From Anaeromyces robustus (Eukaryota > Neocallimastigomycota > Neocallimastigomycetes > Neocallimastigales > Neocallimastigaceae), in NCBI GenBank assembly GCA_002104895.1, contig MCFG01000737.1, positions 1 through 12,053 on the forward strand: DNA of 12,053 nt. The letters run 5' to 3'. Under the pieces are notes generated by a model. The model did no database searches and was not told where the DNA came from. It was given only the letters and a program-made list of their open reading frames with translations. The translations under genes were made by a program, and so were the position numbers. This document shows, one piece after another, positions 1-8,580 of the stretch (its first letter is position 1; each line of letters starts with the position of its first letter).

Positions 1-468
1 ACACTAATTTAATAATGGATCCAATATATTTTTTTTTTATTATCACTTTTTTTTAATTATTATTATTAAAATAATTTATTATTGATAATTTTATTATATA
101 TTAAACCTCAATTCTTTATTATATTAAATTAAATAGTTCTTTTATTTTTATATATTTTACAATGTATTATTAATATATATATTTTAATATTCTCATAAAT
201 TATTAATATTATAGTATATTAAAGTATAATCAAAATATAGTAATAATTAATTATTATTATATAGCTAAATTTATTACTATATATGATATATTATTATATA
301 GTTAAATATATTATTATTTTAAATAATTCTTATATTATTACTATATTCTTAATATATATTAATAATATATTAGTTTATATACATATATATTAGATATTAA
401 ATAACTATTTAAAATTATTTAATTTTTATAATTTTTTTTTTTTTTAAAAAATTTTTCAATTTAATAAT

Positions 469-765
469 CCTTCGTCTTGGAATGATTTAGTTCGGAGGTA
501 TTTTTCTGGTTAATAAAACAAAATAATTAATAAAATAGAATTAATAAAAAATTAAATAATAAAGCAAAATAATTAATAAAATAGAATTAATAAAATAGAA
601 TTAATAAAATAAATAATAAAGCAAAAAAAATAATAAAATAAATAAAAAATAGAATTAATAAAATAAATAATAAAGCAAAAAAAATAATAAAATAGAATTA
701 ATAAAAAATTAAATAATTAATAAAATAGAATTTATACTATTAAAAGCAACCAAACGCACCTATCC
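469..765. mobile_element. Possible decayed MITE-like segment, copy 1
   Basis: Two patches of ordinary complexity stand out from the A/T background and enclose the minisatellite. The left one (469-510) contains TCTTGGAATGATTTAGTTCG, the right one (744-765) contains GCAACCAAACGCACCTATCC. The segment is bracketed by AATAAT at 463-468 and 766-771, which could be a short target-site duplication, and the reverse complement of the right end loosely resembles the left end (CGTTTGG against CGTCTTGG). The same arrangement is in copy 2 at 5030-5260. AATAAT is a common string here and the inverted match is weak, so this is only a suggestion. It could equally be conserved promoter DNA. Confidence 0.25.
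511..732. repeat. AT minisatellite upstream of gene copy 1
   Basis: Imperfect tandem array built from blocks such as AATTAATAAAATAGAATTAA and AAATAATAAAGCAAAA, repeated in varying order. The equivalent array in copy 2 (5072-5225) is about 67 bp shorter and lacks several blocks, so units have been gained or lost since the duplication. This explains most of the length difference between the two copies. Confidence 0.85.
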
Positions 766-1399
766 AATAATTTATCACATGATATGAATTAATTTATATT
801 ATATATTATTATTAATATTAATATTTTATTATTTATTATAATAATATATTAAGATTATATTGTAATTAAATTTTAATTATATATTTTTTAATATAAATAT
901 TTTAAGATAGAATAAAATAATTTTTATCATACATTATGAATTAATTTATATTATATATATTATTATTAAATATTAATATTTTTATTATTATTTGTTATAA
1001 TAATAATAATCTATAAAATTTTTTATAATTTTTTTTACATTTTTTTTTTATTTTATTCTAACTAAAATGTAACTCTTTATATAAATTGACTTCATATCTA
1101 ACATCAAAAATTTCAAAGATATATAAATAAAAAATAAAAGCATATATTTAATTCATAATATTTTATTTTTACAAAAATTATAAGGTAATTATTATATATA
1201 TTATTGTTTTTATTTTTATTTTTTTTACATAAATAAAAGATATTTACTATATATATATAATAAAATAAATTAATAAATTATTATTATTTATTTTATTTTT
1301 AATAAATTAAAATTTGTTCATTAAAAATATAATTCAAAAGAACTATTTTTTAAAAAATTTTGTTTATTATAAAAATAAAAAAAAAAAAAAGGTAGCAAA

Positions 1400-3248
1400 A
1401 TGCAAAAACTGGGAGTCATAATTGATAGTGAAGACATGTATAAAAAATTTAAAAATTACTTAACCAAGAATTCTTTGTTGATAAATCAAATATTATAAAT
1501 GATTTTAATAAATTAATCGGTAAAGATGGCAGTAATAATGTATGTATTACAAAACCAAGAAGATTTGGGAAAACATCAATAGCTGCCATGTTAACTACAT
1601 ATTATAGTATTGGAATTGATTCTCAAGAAATATTTGATAAACTTAAAGTTTCCAAAGGAAAAAGTTCAGATGAAACTGAAAAAAAAAAAGAAATAGAACA
1701 ATATAGAAAATTTCAAGGAAAATATCATACCTTATATTTTGATTTTTCATCTGAACTTTATAAATACAATTCTTTAAATGCTTTATTAGATAGTATTAAT
1801 GATATTTTGAAAGATGATATCAAATATATTTATCCAAATATTAATGTATTAAATAATGATAAAAATGATAATTTAATTTATAATTTACGAAATCTACATC
1901 GTAAGACTAAAGATTTTATTATTATTATTGATGAATGGGATTCTGTAATTTTTAATAATAGATTTTCTCCTGATGACAAAGTTAAATATATTGGATTTTT
2001 GAAATCATTAATAAAAGATAAAAGTTATTTAGCCTTTGCTTATATGACTGGAATAACACCAATAGCAAAAGAGTTTTCTCAATCAACCCTAAATTGTTTT
2101 ACTGAATATTCTATGCTAGATGATGATAAATATTATCAATATTTTGGTTTTACGGAACAAGAAGTTCGCGATCTTTGTGAAAAAAATAAAAAAATTAATA
2201 AAAATAATAAAATTGAATATAAAGATTTAGAAAATTGGTATAATGGATATAAAGCGTATAACGGTGAAAAAATCTTTAATCCATGGTCAGTATATCATGC
2301 TTTAGCCAATGATAAGATTAAGAATTATTGGAATGGTACAGGACGTTTTGATGAATTAGTCAATATAATTAATTTTAATATTTTAGGTGTAAAAGATGAT
2401 ATTTTAGAATTAATTAAAGGAAATAAAATAAAATTAAAATTAAAAGGTTTTGGAGCAGAAAATAATTTAAATAGTTCAACAAATAATAAAGAAACAAATG
2501 AAAAAACAAATGAAAAAAATTGAAAGCCGAATTATATTCAAAAATGGTTACGTTTGGATTTTTAACTTATTATGACGGAAAAATTTCTATTCCAAATAAA
2601 GAATTAGAAGAAAAATTTGTAAAAGTTTTAAGAAAATATAAAGATCTGAAGTATTATTATAATATGATAAATAATTCCGAAGAGATGTTAAAAATGACAT
2701 TAAAAAAAAATCCAGAAGAAATATGTAAAATTTTAAAAAACTCTCATATGGAAAAAATCAAACCAAGAGATAAAATGGATCATGGTAATTTAAAACGTGT
2801 TTTTGAGTTTGCTTATTTTAATGCTAGGATTAATTATATAGTTGATGAAGAAGTAGGTAAAGGAAAAGGAATTGCAGATTTTATATTTTATCCAAAAGAC
2901 AAAAATGAAGCAGTTATTATAATAGAATTGAAAGTGAATGGTTCAGCAAAAAAAGCCCTTAAACAAATACATCTAAAAGAATATTATCATGACTTAAAAA
3001 ATGATGGATATAAGGGAAATATTTTATTATTAGGAATAAATTTAAATACAAAAAATATATCATATTCATGTATAATAGAAGAACGTGATAATAAATTAGA
3101 AAAAATATCAGTTAATGAATATCCTGAATCTGAAAATGAAAAAAAAATTGATCAACCTAATTCTAAAAATAAAAGAAAAACTGATCAAGAATCTGATGGT
3201 ATATATAAAAGATTAAGAAGTGCTACAAAAAGAAAAAAAAATGATTAA
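1400..3248 (+). pseudogene. AAA-ATPase-like / PD-(D/E)XK nuclease family protein, copy 1 (two frameshifts)
   Basis: The protein resembles the AAA-ATPase-like (DUF1703 type) family that carries a C-terminal PD-(D/E)XK nuclease domain (PDDEXK_9 type), abundant in bacteria and found in some fungi. Visible in order: an N-terminal FVDKSN-like segment near 1474-1494, the Walker A variant PRRFGKTS (1555-1578), Walker B IIIIDEWD (DEWD at 1930-1941), the family signatures TGITPIAKEFS, YFGFTEQEV, WYNGYKAYNG and FNPWSVYHAL, then the nuclease core with Asp in GIADF (2877-2879) and Glu-x-Lys in IIELKV (2925-2933). The tail is basic and NLS-like (KRLRSATKRKK). The chosen start, ATG 1400, has an A-rich leader and matches the copy 2 N terminus. 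One base is missing at about 1456 relative to copy 2, and the frame stops at 1497-1499. A second base is missing in the A-run 2513-2519 (A7 against A8), giving TGA at 2521. So an ATG at 1588, past Walker A, is not a credible start. Catalytic residues are all kept, so the decay is recent or the frameshifts are sequence errors. Biological role unknown; DNA binding or cleavage is inferred from the family only. Confidence 0.85.
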
Positions 3249-3328
3249 GAAGTAATACAAAAAGAAAAATAATGATTAAGAAGTGATACAAAACGAAAAA
3301 AAAAATGATTAAGAAGTGATACAAAAAA
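3211..3328. repeat. Four-copy 31-33 bp tandem repeat across the stop codon
   Basis: The string GATTAAGAAGTGATACAAAA recurs with starts at 3211, 3243, 3274 and 3307, separated by A-rich filler. The first unit is coding and specifies the last residues of gene copy 1 (LRSATKRKKND); the stop codon TAA (3246-3248) lies inside the second unit. The repeat therefore grew from the coding end into the 3' flank by slippage or unequal exchange. Confidence 0.9.
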
Positions 3329-4080
3329 TAATAAAATAAACTAATAGTATATATAAATCAAAAATAAATGTATTAATATTTTTTTTTTTTAAATTTAAAT
3401 TCATAATTTTTAATGTATCAGTTGGCGTAAAAATGTATCTATTATATTATATTATATTATTATATTATATTTATTGCATTGAATAAAATAATAATAATAA
3501 TAATAATGTAAAATATTGCGTAATAATAAATAAGTATATTAAAATATAAAATAATTCAATTTATTTTAATATTTATTATTTCTATTAAGACTAAAATAGA
3601 ATAAAATAAAATAAAATAAATATTAACAAAACTTTTTTTTTTAAATAATAATAATAAAATAATATTTTGAATTTCGAATTAAATTCTTAATAAAAAAATT
3701 TAATATACCTGTTTTTTCTATTTTAATAATAATTTTTGTATTGAATAAGCCTTTAATAAATAATATTTAAGTGTTTAAAATATATAAATATATATTATAT
3801 ATATTTGACAAAATTCATTCTTAAAATTATTTTTATTATATTTTCGAATTTTTATTAATTTCCTTTATGATAAAATTGAATTCCAAATGATATATAGAAA
3901 ACAGATCTTTTTTTTTTTTTTTTTTTTTTCTTACTTGTTGAAAAGATTTTTATATTTTAATAAAATATAAATATTTGATATTTATTTTAAAATAAAAATT
4001 GTTAAATCTAAAATGTTGAATTAAAAAACAATAATTCTTATACAAATAATCATTGATATTACAATAATACAAAGACCAAT

Positions 4081-4167
<87 letters not shown>

Positions 4168-4169
4168 TT

Positions 4170-4220
<51 letters not shown>

Positions 4221-4394
4221 GTTCATATTATTATCTGCTATTATTACTATTTATTTATTATTATGATTTATTTATTATTATTATTTATTATTATTTATTA
4301 TCATTTATTATTATTAGTATTTATTTTTTAAAAAAAAAAATTAAATCTATTAGCGTGTATTTCAAAAAAAAAAAAAAGAATTTTTTTTTTTTCT
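3329..4394. other. AT-rich spacer with microsatellites
   Basis: No gene seen. Content includes overlapping AATAAA strings at 3330-3340 (possible but unprovable polyadenylation signals for gene copy 1), (AAT)n around 3487-3507, an AAATA run near 3597-3620, a T22 homopolymer at 3908-3929, the TTTA array at 4079-4220, degenerate ATTT/ATT repeats to about 4330, and an A-run then T-run pair near 4363-4391 that could fold as a hairpin. Confidence 0.75.
4079..4220. repeat. TTTA tetranucleotide microsatellite
   Basis: About 142 bp of nearly perfect (TTTA)n, with a single extra T near 4170 that shifts the phase. It decays into TTTATTATTA mixtures up to about 4330. Confidence 0.95.
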
Positions 4395-4565
4395 TTAACT
4401 CACTATGAAAATTCTTGTTTGGTTTTACCAATATTTATAAAACTTATTTTATTCATACAAGTCGCTAAATTAGATGAAAAAAGATATGAATAAAAAAAAT
4501 TCTTTGTCTTACTATTTCGACGTCAACTCTCTTTGGTAATTCTCTACATTTAAGATGTACTTTAA
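4395..4565. other. Higher-complexity patch just before copy 2
   Basis: This stretch is less repetitive and richer in C and G than its surroundings, for example TTTCGACGTCAACTCTCTTT. On the minus strand a frame stays open for about 45 codons (4465-4599), reading into the first bases of copy 2, but it has no recognisable motif. Because of the tandem arrangement the same sequence would be expected just left of the window. It may be the far end of the duplicated unit, a gene relic or a regulatory segment. I do not recognise it. Confidence 0.4.
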
Positions 4566-5891
4566 ACACTAATTTAATAATGGATCCAATATATTTTTTT
4601 TATTATTATCACTTTTTTTTAATTATTATTATTAAAATAATTTATTATTGATATTTTATTAAATATTAAACCTCAATTCTTTATTATATTAAATTAAATA
4701 GAACTTTTATTTTTATATATTATACAATGTATTATTAATATATATTTTAATATTCTCATAAATTATTAATATTATAGTATATTAAAGTATAATCAAAATA
4801 TAGTAATAATTAATTATTATTATATAGCTAAATTTATTACTATATATGATATATTATTATATAGTTAAATATATTATTATTTTAAATAATTCTTATATTA
4901 TTACTATATTCTTAATATATTAAATAATATATTAGTTTATATACTTATATATTAGATATTAAATAACTATTTAAAATTATTTAATTTTTATAATTTTTTT
5001 TTTTTTTTAAAATTTTTCAATTTAATAATCCTACGTCTTGGAATGATTTAGTTCGGAGGTATTTTTCTGGTTAATAAAACAAAATAATTAATAAAATAGA
5101 ATTAATAAAAAATTAAATAATAAAGCAAAATAATTAATAAAATAGAATTAATAAAATAGAATTAATAAAGCAAAATAATTAATAAAATAGAATTAATAAA
5201 AAATTAAATAATTAATAAAATAGAATTTATACTATTAAAAGCAACCAAACGCACCTATCCAATAATTTATCACATGATATGAATTAATTTATATTATATA
5301 TTATTATTAATATTAATATTTTATTATTTATTATAATAATATATTAAGATTATATTGTAATTAAATTTTAATTATATATTTTTTAATATAAATATTTTAA
5401 GATAGAATAAAATAATTTTTATCATACATTATGAATTAATTTATATTATATATATTATTATTAAATATTAATATTTTTATTATTATTTGTTATAATAATA
5501 ATAATCTATAAAATTTTTTATAATTTTTTTTACATTTTTTTTTATTTTATTCTAACTAAAATGTAACTCTTTATATAAATTGACTTCATATCTAACATCA
5601 AAAATTTCAAAGATATATAAATAAAAAATAAAAGCATATATTTAATTCATAATATTTTATTTTTACAAAAATTATAAGGTAATTATTATATATATTATTG
5701 TTTTTATTTTTATTTTTTTTACATAAATAGAAGATATTTACTATATATATATAATAAAATAAATTAATAAATTATTATTATTTATTTTATTTTTAATAAA
5801 TTAAAATTTGTTCATTAAAAATATAATTCAAAAGAACTATTTTTAAAAAAATTTTGTTTATTATAAAAAAAAAGGTAGTAAAATACAAAAA
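4566..5891. other. AT-rich upstream region of gene copy 2
   Basis: Counterpart of 1-1399. It keeps the two complex patches (5030-5071 and about 5239-5260) and a shortened minisatellite (5072-5225). No gene seen. The stretch 5331-5870 is nearly base-for-base the same as 841-1380, which is remarkable because the coding DNA downstream is less well conserved in places. Confidence 0.75.
5072..5225. repeat. AT minisatellite upstream of gene copy 2
   Basis: Same blocks as the copy 1 array at 511-732 (AATTAATAAAATAGAATTAA type) but fewer of them. Its patches on both sides match those of copy 1, so it is the orthologous array in contracted form. Confidence 0.85.
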
Positions 5892-7095
5892 ATGGGATTC
5901 ATAATTGATAATAGAAACATGTATGACAAATTTAAAGATTTACTTAACCAAGAATTCTTTGTTGATAAATCAAATATTATAAATGATTTTAATAAATTAA
6001 TCGATAAAGATGGCAGTAATAATGTATGTATTACAAAACCAAGAAGATTTGGGAAAACATCAATAGCTGCCATGTTAACTACATATTATAGTATTGGAAT
6101 TGATTCTCAAGAAATATTTGATAAACTTAAAGTTTCCAAAGGAAAAAGTTCAGATGAAACTGAAAAAAAAAAAAGAAATAAAACAGTATAGAGAATTTCA
6201 AGGAAAATATCATACCTTATATTTTGATTTTTCATATAATATTTCTTCATGCAAAACCTGTAACCAAGTTAAACAAAAAATTAATAACTTATTTATAAAC
6301 GATATTAAAAAAATTTATCCAGAATCTGATGTATTAAATGATATACTTGAAAATATACAAAATATGTATGAGGAAACAGGAGAAAAATTTATTATTATTA
6401 TTGATGAATGGGATTATATAATTTCTAATAATGACTTTTCTCCTGAAGAAAAAGTTAAATATATTCGATTTTTGAAAGACTTAATAAAAGATAAAGGTTA
6501 TTCAGCCTTTGCTTATATGACTGGAATATCACCAATAGCAAAAGAGTTTTCTCAATCAACCCTAAATTGTTTTGATGAATATTCTATGCTAGATGATGAT
6601 GAATATTATCAATATTTTGGTTTTACGGAACAAGAAGTTCGCGATCTTTGTGAAAAAAATAAAAAAATTAATAAAAATAGTAAAATTAAATATGAAAATT
6701 TAGAAAATTGGTATAATGGATATAAAGCGTATAACGGTGAAAAAATCTTTAATCCATGGTCAATATATCATGCTTTAGCCGATGATAGGATTGAAAATTA
6801 TTGGAATGGTACAGGACGTTTTGATGAATTAGTCAATATAATTAATTTTAATATTTTAGGTGTAAAAGATAATATTTTAGAATTAATTAAAGGAAAAAAT
6901 ATAGAAATAGAATTAAAAGGTTTTGGAGCAGAAAATAATTTAAATAGTTCAACAAATAATAAAGAAACAAATGAAAAAACAAATGAAAAAAAATTGAAAG
7001 CCGAATTATATTTAAAAATGGTTACGTTTGGATTCTTAACTTATTATGACGGAAAAATTTCTATTCCAAATAAAGAATTAGGGGTTAGGTTTTAA
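5892..7095 (+). pseudogene. AAA-ATPase-like family protein, copy 2 (frameshifted, nuclease domain lost)
   Basis: Paralogue of the gene at 1400-3248. The N-terminal frame (5892-6191) covers LNQEFFVDKSN and Walker A PRRFGKTS. It then breaks in a poly-A run at 6163-6174 (A12 where copy 1 has A11), giving a TAG stop at 6189-6191. The following frame, open to 7095, holds Walker B IIIIDEWD (DEWD at 6403-6414), TGISPIAKEFS, YFGFTEQEV, WYNGYKAYNG and FNPWSIYHAL. This copy is intact at both places where copy 1 is frameshifted. The coding sequence ends seven codons after the duplication breakpoint region with GVRF and TAA (7093-7095), so the PD-(D/E)XK domain is missing. The start differs from copy 1: the ATG equivalent to 1400 is ATA at 5883-5885, and the ATG at 5892 occupies copy 1's CTG codon. 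Likely non-functional as a nuclease; an ATPase-only fragment would also need the poly-A frameshift bypassed. Confidence 0.85.
7078..7093 (+). other. Telomere-like junction at the truncation of copy 2
   Basis: TTAGGGGTTAGGTTTT lies exactly where homology to copy 1 ends (7080/7081). It is close to two TTAGGG units with one extra G. It could mark a healed break, a filled-in double-strand break, or the edge of another repeat. It is far too short to be a telomere array. Confidence 0.5.
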
Positions 7096-7277
7096 ATGTT
7101 GTTTATTTATACGATTCTTTTTTGTGAATATGTAGGAGTTACATGAGAAATAGTAAAAAAATTACATGAGTTATATGATAATATAAAGAAAAGTTAATGC
7201 ACCGAAATGCAAAAATATAATAAATATATAAAAATTTCATACATTAAATTAAGGTTTTTAAACTTTCGTACAACCTT

Positions 7278-7293
7278 ACGTAATGTATTACGT
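7278..7293. repeat. Inverted repeat ACGTAAT-GT-ATTACGT
   Basis: Perfect 7-bp arms around a 2-bp centre. Further single copies of the same heptamer lie at 7359-7365, 7393-7399 and 7486-7492 in mixed orientation. A protein-binding palindrome or transposon-derived repeat is possible; nothing here decides it. Confidence 0.6.
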
Positions 7294-7421
7294 TTCTACT
7301 CTCTCTATACTATAGTATATATATATATCTAAAAGTTTTGCGAAAATAGTCTAAGTTAATTACGTGATCGGCACTACAAAATGTAATACTACACGTAATT
7401 TAATATATATAATGTACTACT

Positions 7422-7457
7422 TTTCCCATAAATGGAAACTCTCTTCCGAAAAAGGAA
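7422..7457. repeat. Pair of small hairpins (TTCC...GGAA)
   Basis: The first (7422-7438) pairs TTTCC-AT with AT-GGAAA with one bulged C. The second (7444-7457) pairs TTCC with GGAA around GAAAAA. They follow each other at about 20-bp spacing with similar sequence, so they may also be an imperfect direct repeat. Confidence 0.5.
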
Positions 7458-7841
7458 TCTCTATATATGAAAATCGTATTAGTAGACGTAATACTTATAT
7501 ATATATATTACATACTAACATTAAAACATTATATATATAGTAAAAAATTTCATAAATTAATAAAGATATAAGTATCTAATAAAGTTATTCTAATAATAAA
7601 GTATAAAATTATCTAAGTAGTACAATAAAATTTTTTAATCTAATAGTATATAAAGTATTTAAATTTTTTATCATTTAAATACATATTGAGAATTAAACTA
7701 TCTATAGTATAGTAAATAACATCTTGAAAATTATTCTATATAGTAAGTATTCAAATTTTTGCATCTGAATACATCTCGAGAAAAAAAATTAAATTAATAT
7801 ATAAAATAAATTTTTTATATATTAATAAAATAAATAAATTT

Positions 7842-8135
7842 TTTTTTTTTTTTGTTTACTTTATATATATATATATAAATAAATTTTTTTTTGTTTACTT
7901 TATATATATATAATAAAATAAATTTTTTTTTGTTTACTTTATATATATATAATAAAATAAATTTTTTTTTGTTTACTTTATATATATATATAAAAATAAT
8001 TTTTTTTTTGTTTACTTTATATATATATATAAAAATAATTTTTTTTTTTGTTTACTTTATATATATATATATAAATAAATTTTTTTTTTGTTTACTTTAT
8101 ATATATATATAAATAATTTTTTTTTTGTTTATATA
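7842..8135. repeat. 39-40 bp tandem array (T-run, GTTTACTTTA, TA-run)
   Basis: Seven GTTTACT cores at 7854, 7893, 7932, 7971, 8010, 8050 and 8090, plus a degenerate one at about 8127. Each is preceded by 9-16 T and followed by alternating TA. The period is 39 bp for four intervals and then 40. Since 39 is divisible by three, the frame from 7891 to 8112 stays open with a 13-residue period, which is not evidence of a protein. Confidence 0.95.
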
Positions 8136-8580
8136 TATAAAATAAATTTTTTTTGTAAATAAAATATTTTTTTATATAATAATTTTTTTTGTTTGAAAAT
8201 ATATATATATTAAATTTTTTTGTCAATAATAAATTTTTTTTTTGTTTGAATATATAATAATTTTTTTTGTTTGAAAATATATATATATATTAAATTTTTT
8301 TGTCAATAATAAATTTTTTTTTTGTTTGAATATATAATAATTTTTTTTGTTTGAAAATATATATATATTAAATTTTTTTGTCAATAATAAATTTTTTTTT
8401 TGTTTGAATATATAATAATTTTTTTTGTTTGAAAATATATATATATTAAATTTTTTTGTCAATAATAAATTTTTTTTTTGTTTGAATATATAATAATTTT
8501 TTTTGTTTGAAAATATATATATATTAAATTTTTTTGTCAATAATAAATTTTTTTTTTGTTTGAATATATAATAAAAATTT
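8136..8580. repeat. 78-80 bp compound tandem array
   Basis: The core GTCAATAATAAA occurs at 8222, 8302, 8380, 8458 and 8536, so the period is 80 and then 78 three times. Each unit contains three sub-blocks headed by T-runs: GTCAATAATAAA, GTTTGAATATATAATAA and GTTTGAAAATATATATA. The last three complete units are nearly identical, indicating recent amplification. A minus-strand open frame across it is a by-product of the 26-codon period. Confidence 0.95.

Larger units (their letters stand above)
1..1399. other. AT-rich upstream region of gene copy 1
   Basis: Almost pure A/T intergenic DNA with no open frame I would call a gene. It contains a T-run/A-run junction near 432-456, a minisatellite (511-732) flanked by two more complex patches (469-510 and 744-765), and an A-rich leader (1376-1399) directly before the gene's ATG. 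It presumably includes the promoter and 5' UTR, but at this composition TATA-like strings occur everywhere and none can be singled out. Its near-identity to 4566-5891 is the main sign that it moved as part of the duplication. Confidence 0.7.
1..2606. repeat. Tandem duplication, copy 1 (upstream DNA plus 5' part of gene)
   Basis: This stretch recurs at 4566-7080 in the same orientation, an offset of 4565 bp. Both begin with the same ACACTAATTTAATAATGGAT segment and match through the upstream DNA and most of the gene. The match ends at GAATTA (2601-2606 and 7075-7080). Homology already exists at base 1, so the true left edge of copy 1 lies outside the window. Copy 1 is about 90 bp longer, mostly because its upstream minisatellite has more units. 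The 2607-4565 part (gene 3' end and spacer) is present only once here. Confidence 0.95.
4566..7080. repeat. Tandem duplication, copy 2 (truncated on the right)
   Basis: Second copy of 1-2606 in direct orientation. The upstream 1.3 kb differs from copy 1 mainly by small indels and the shorter minisatellite. Identity stops abruptly after GAATTA at 7080, inside the gene, where a telomere-like GGGGTTAGG begins. Everything that follows this point in copy 1 is absent here. Confidence 0.95.
7096..7841. other. Unique AT-rich region with palindromic motifs
   Basis: No supported gene. This DNA is less extreme in composition than the duplicated flanks and is not found elsewhere in the window. Between 7278 and 7492 it carries five ACGTAAT/ATTACGT motifs, and around 7422-7457 two small hairpins. 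The right third (7500-7841) is featureless AT-rich sequence running into the T-run arrays. Confidence 0.6.

Noticed and set aside
1456-2520. Introns explaining the frame breaks in gene copy 1
   Set aside because: The alignment to copy 2 shows single-base differences with continuous coding homology on both sides, so there is no room for an intron.
1588-2523. ATG at 1588 as the true start of gene copy 1
   Set aside because: It lies after Walker A PRRFGKTS, and the homologous upstream residues are readable in the same frame as far as the frameshift. The family needs that N-terminal part.
3329-4394. Promoter or polyadenylation sites
   Set aside because: TATA-like and AATAAA strings are too frequent in this composition to call any one functional.
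5861-6073. Minus-strand open frame opposite the start of gene copy 2
   Set aside because: It is a shadow of the ATPase N terminus on the other strand and has no family resemblance.
7842-8580. CRISPR array
   Set aside because: The units are whole-unit tandem repeats with no unique spacers, no cas genes are present and the context is eukaryotic.
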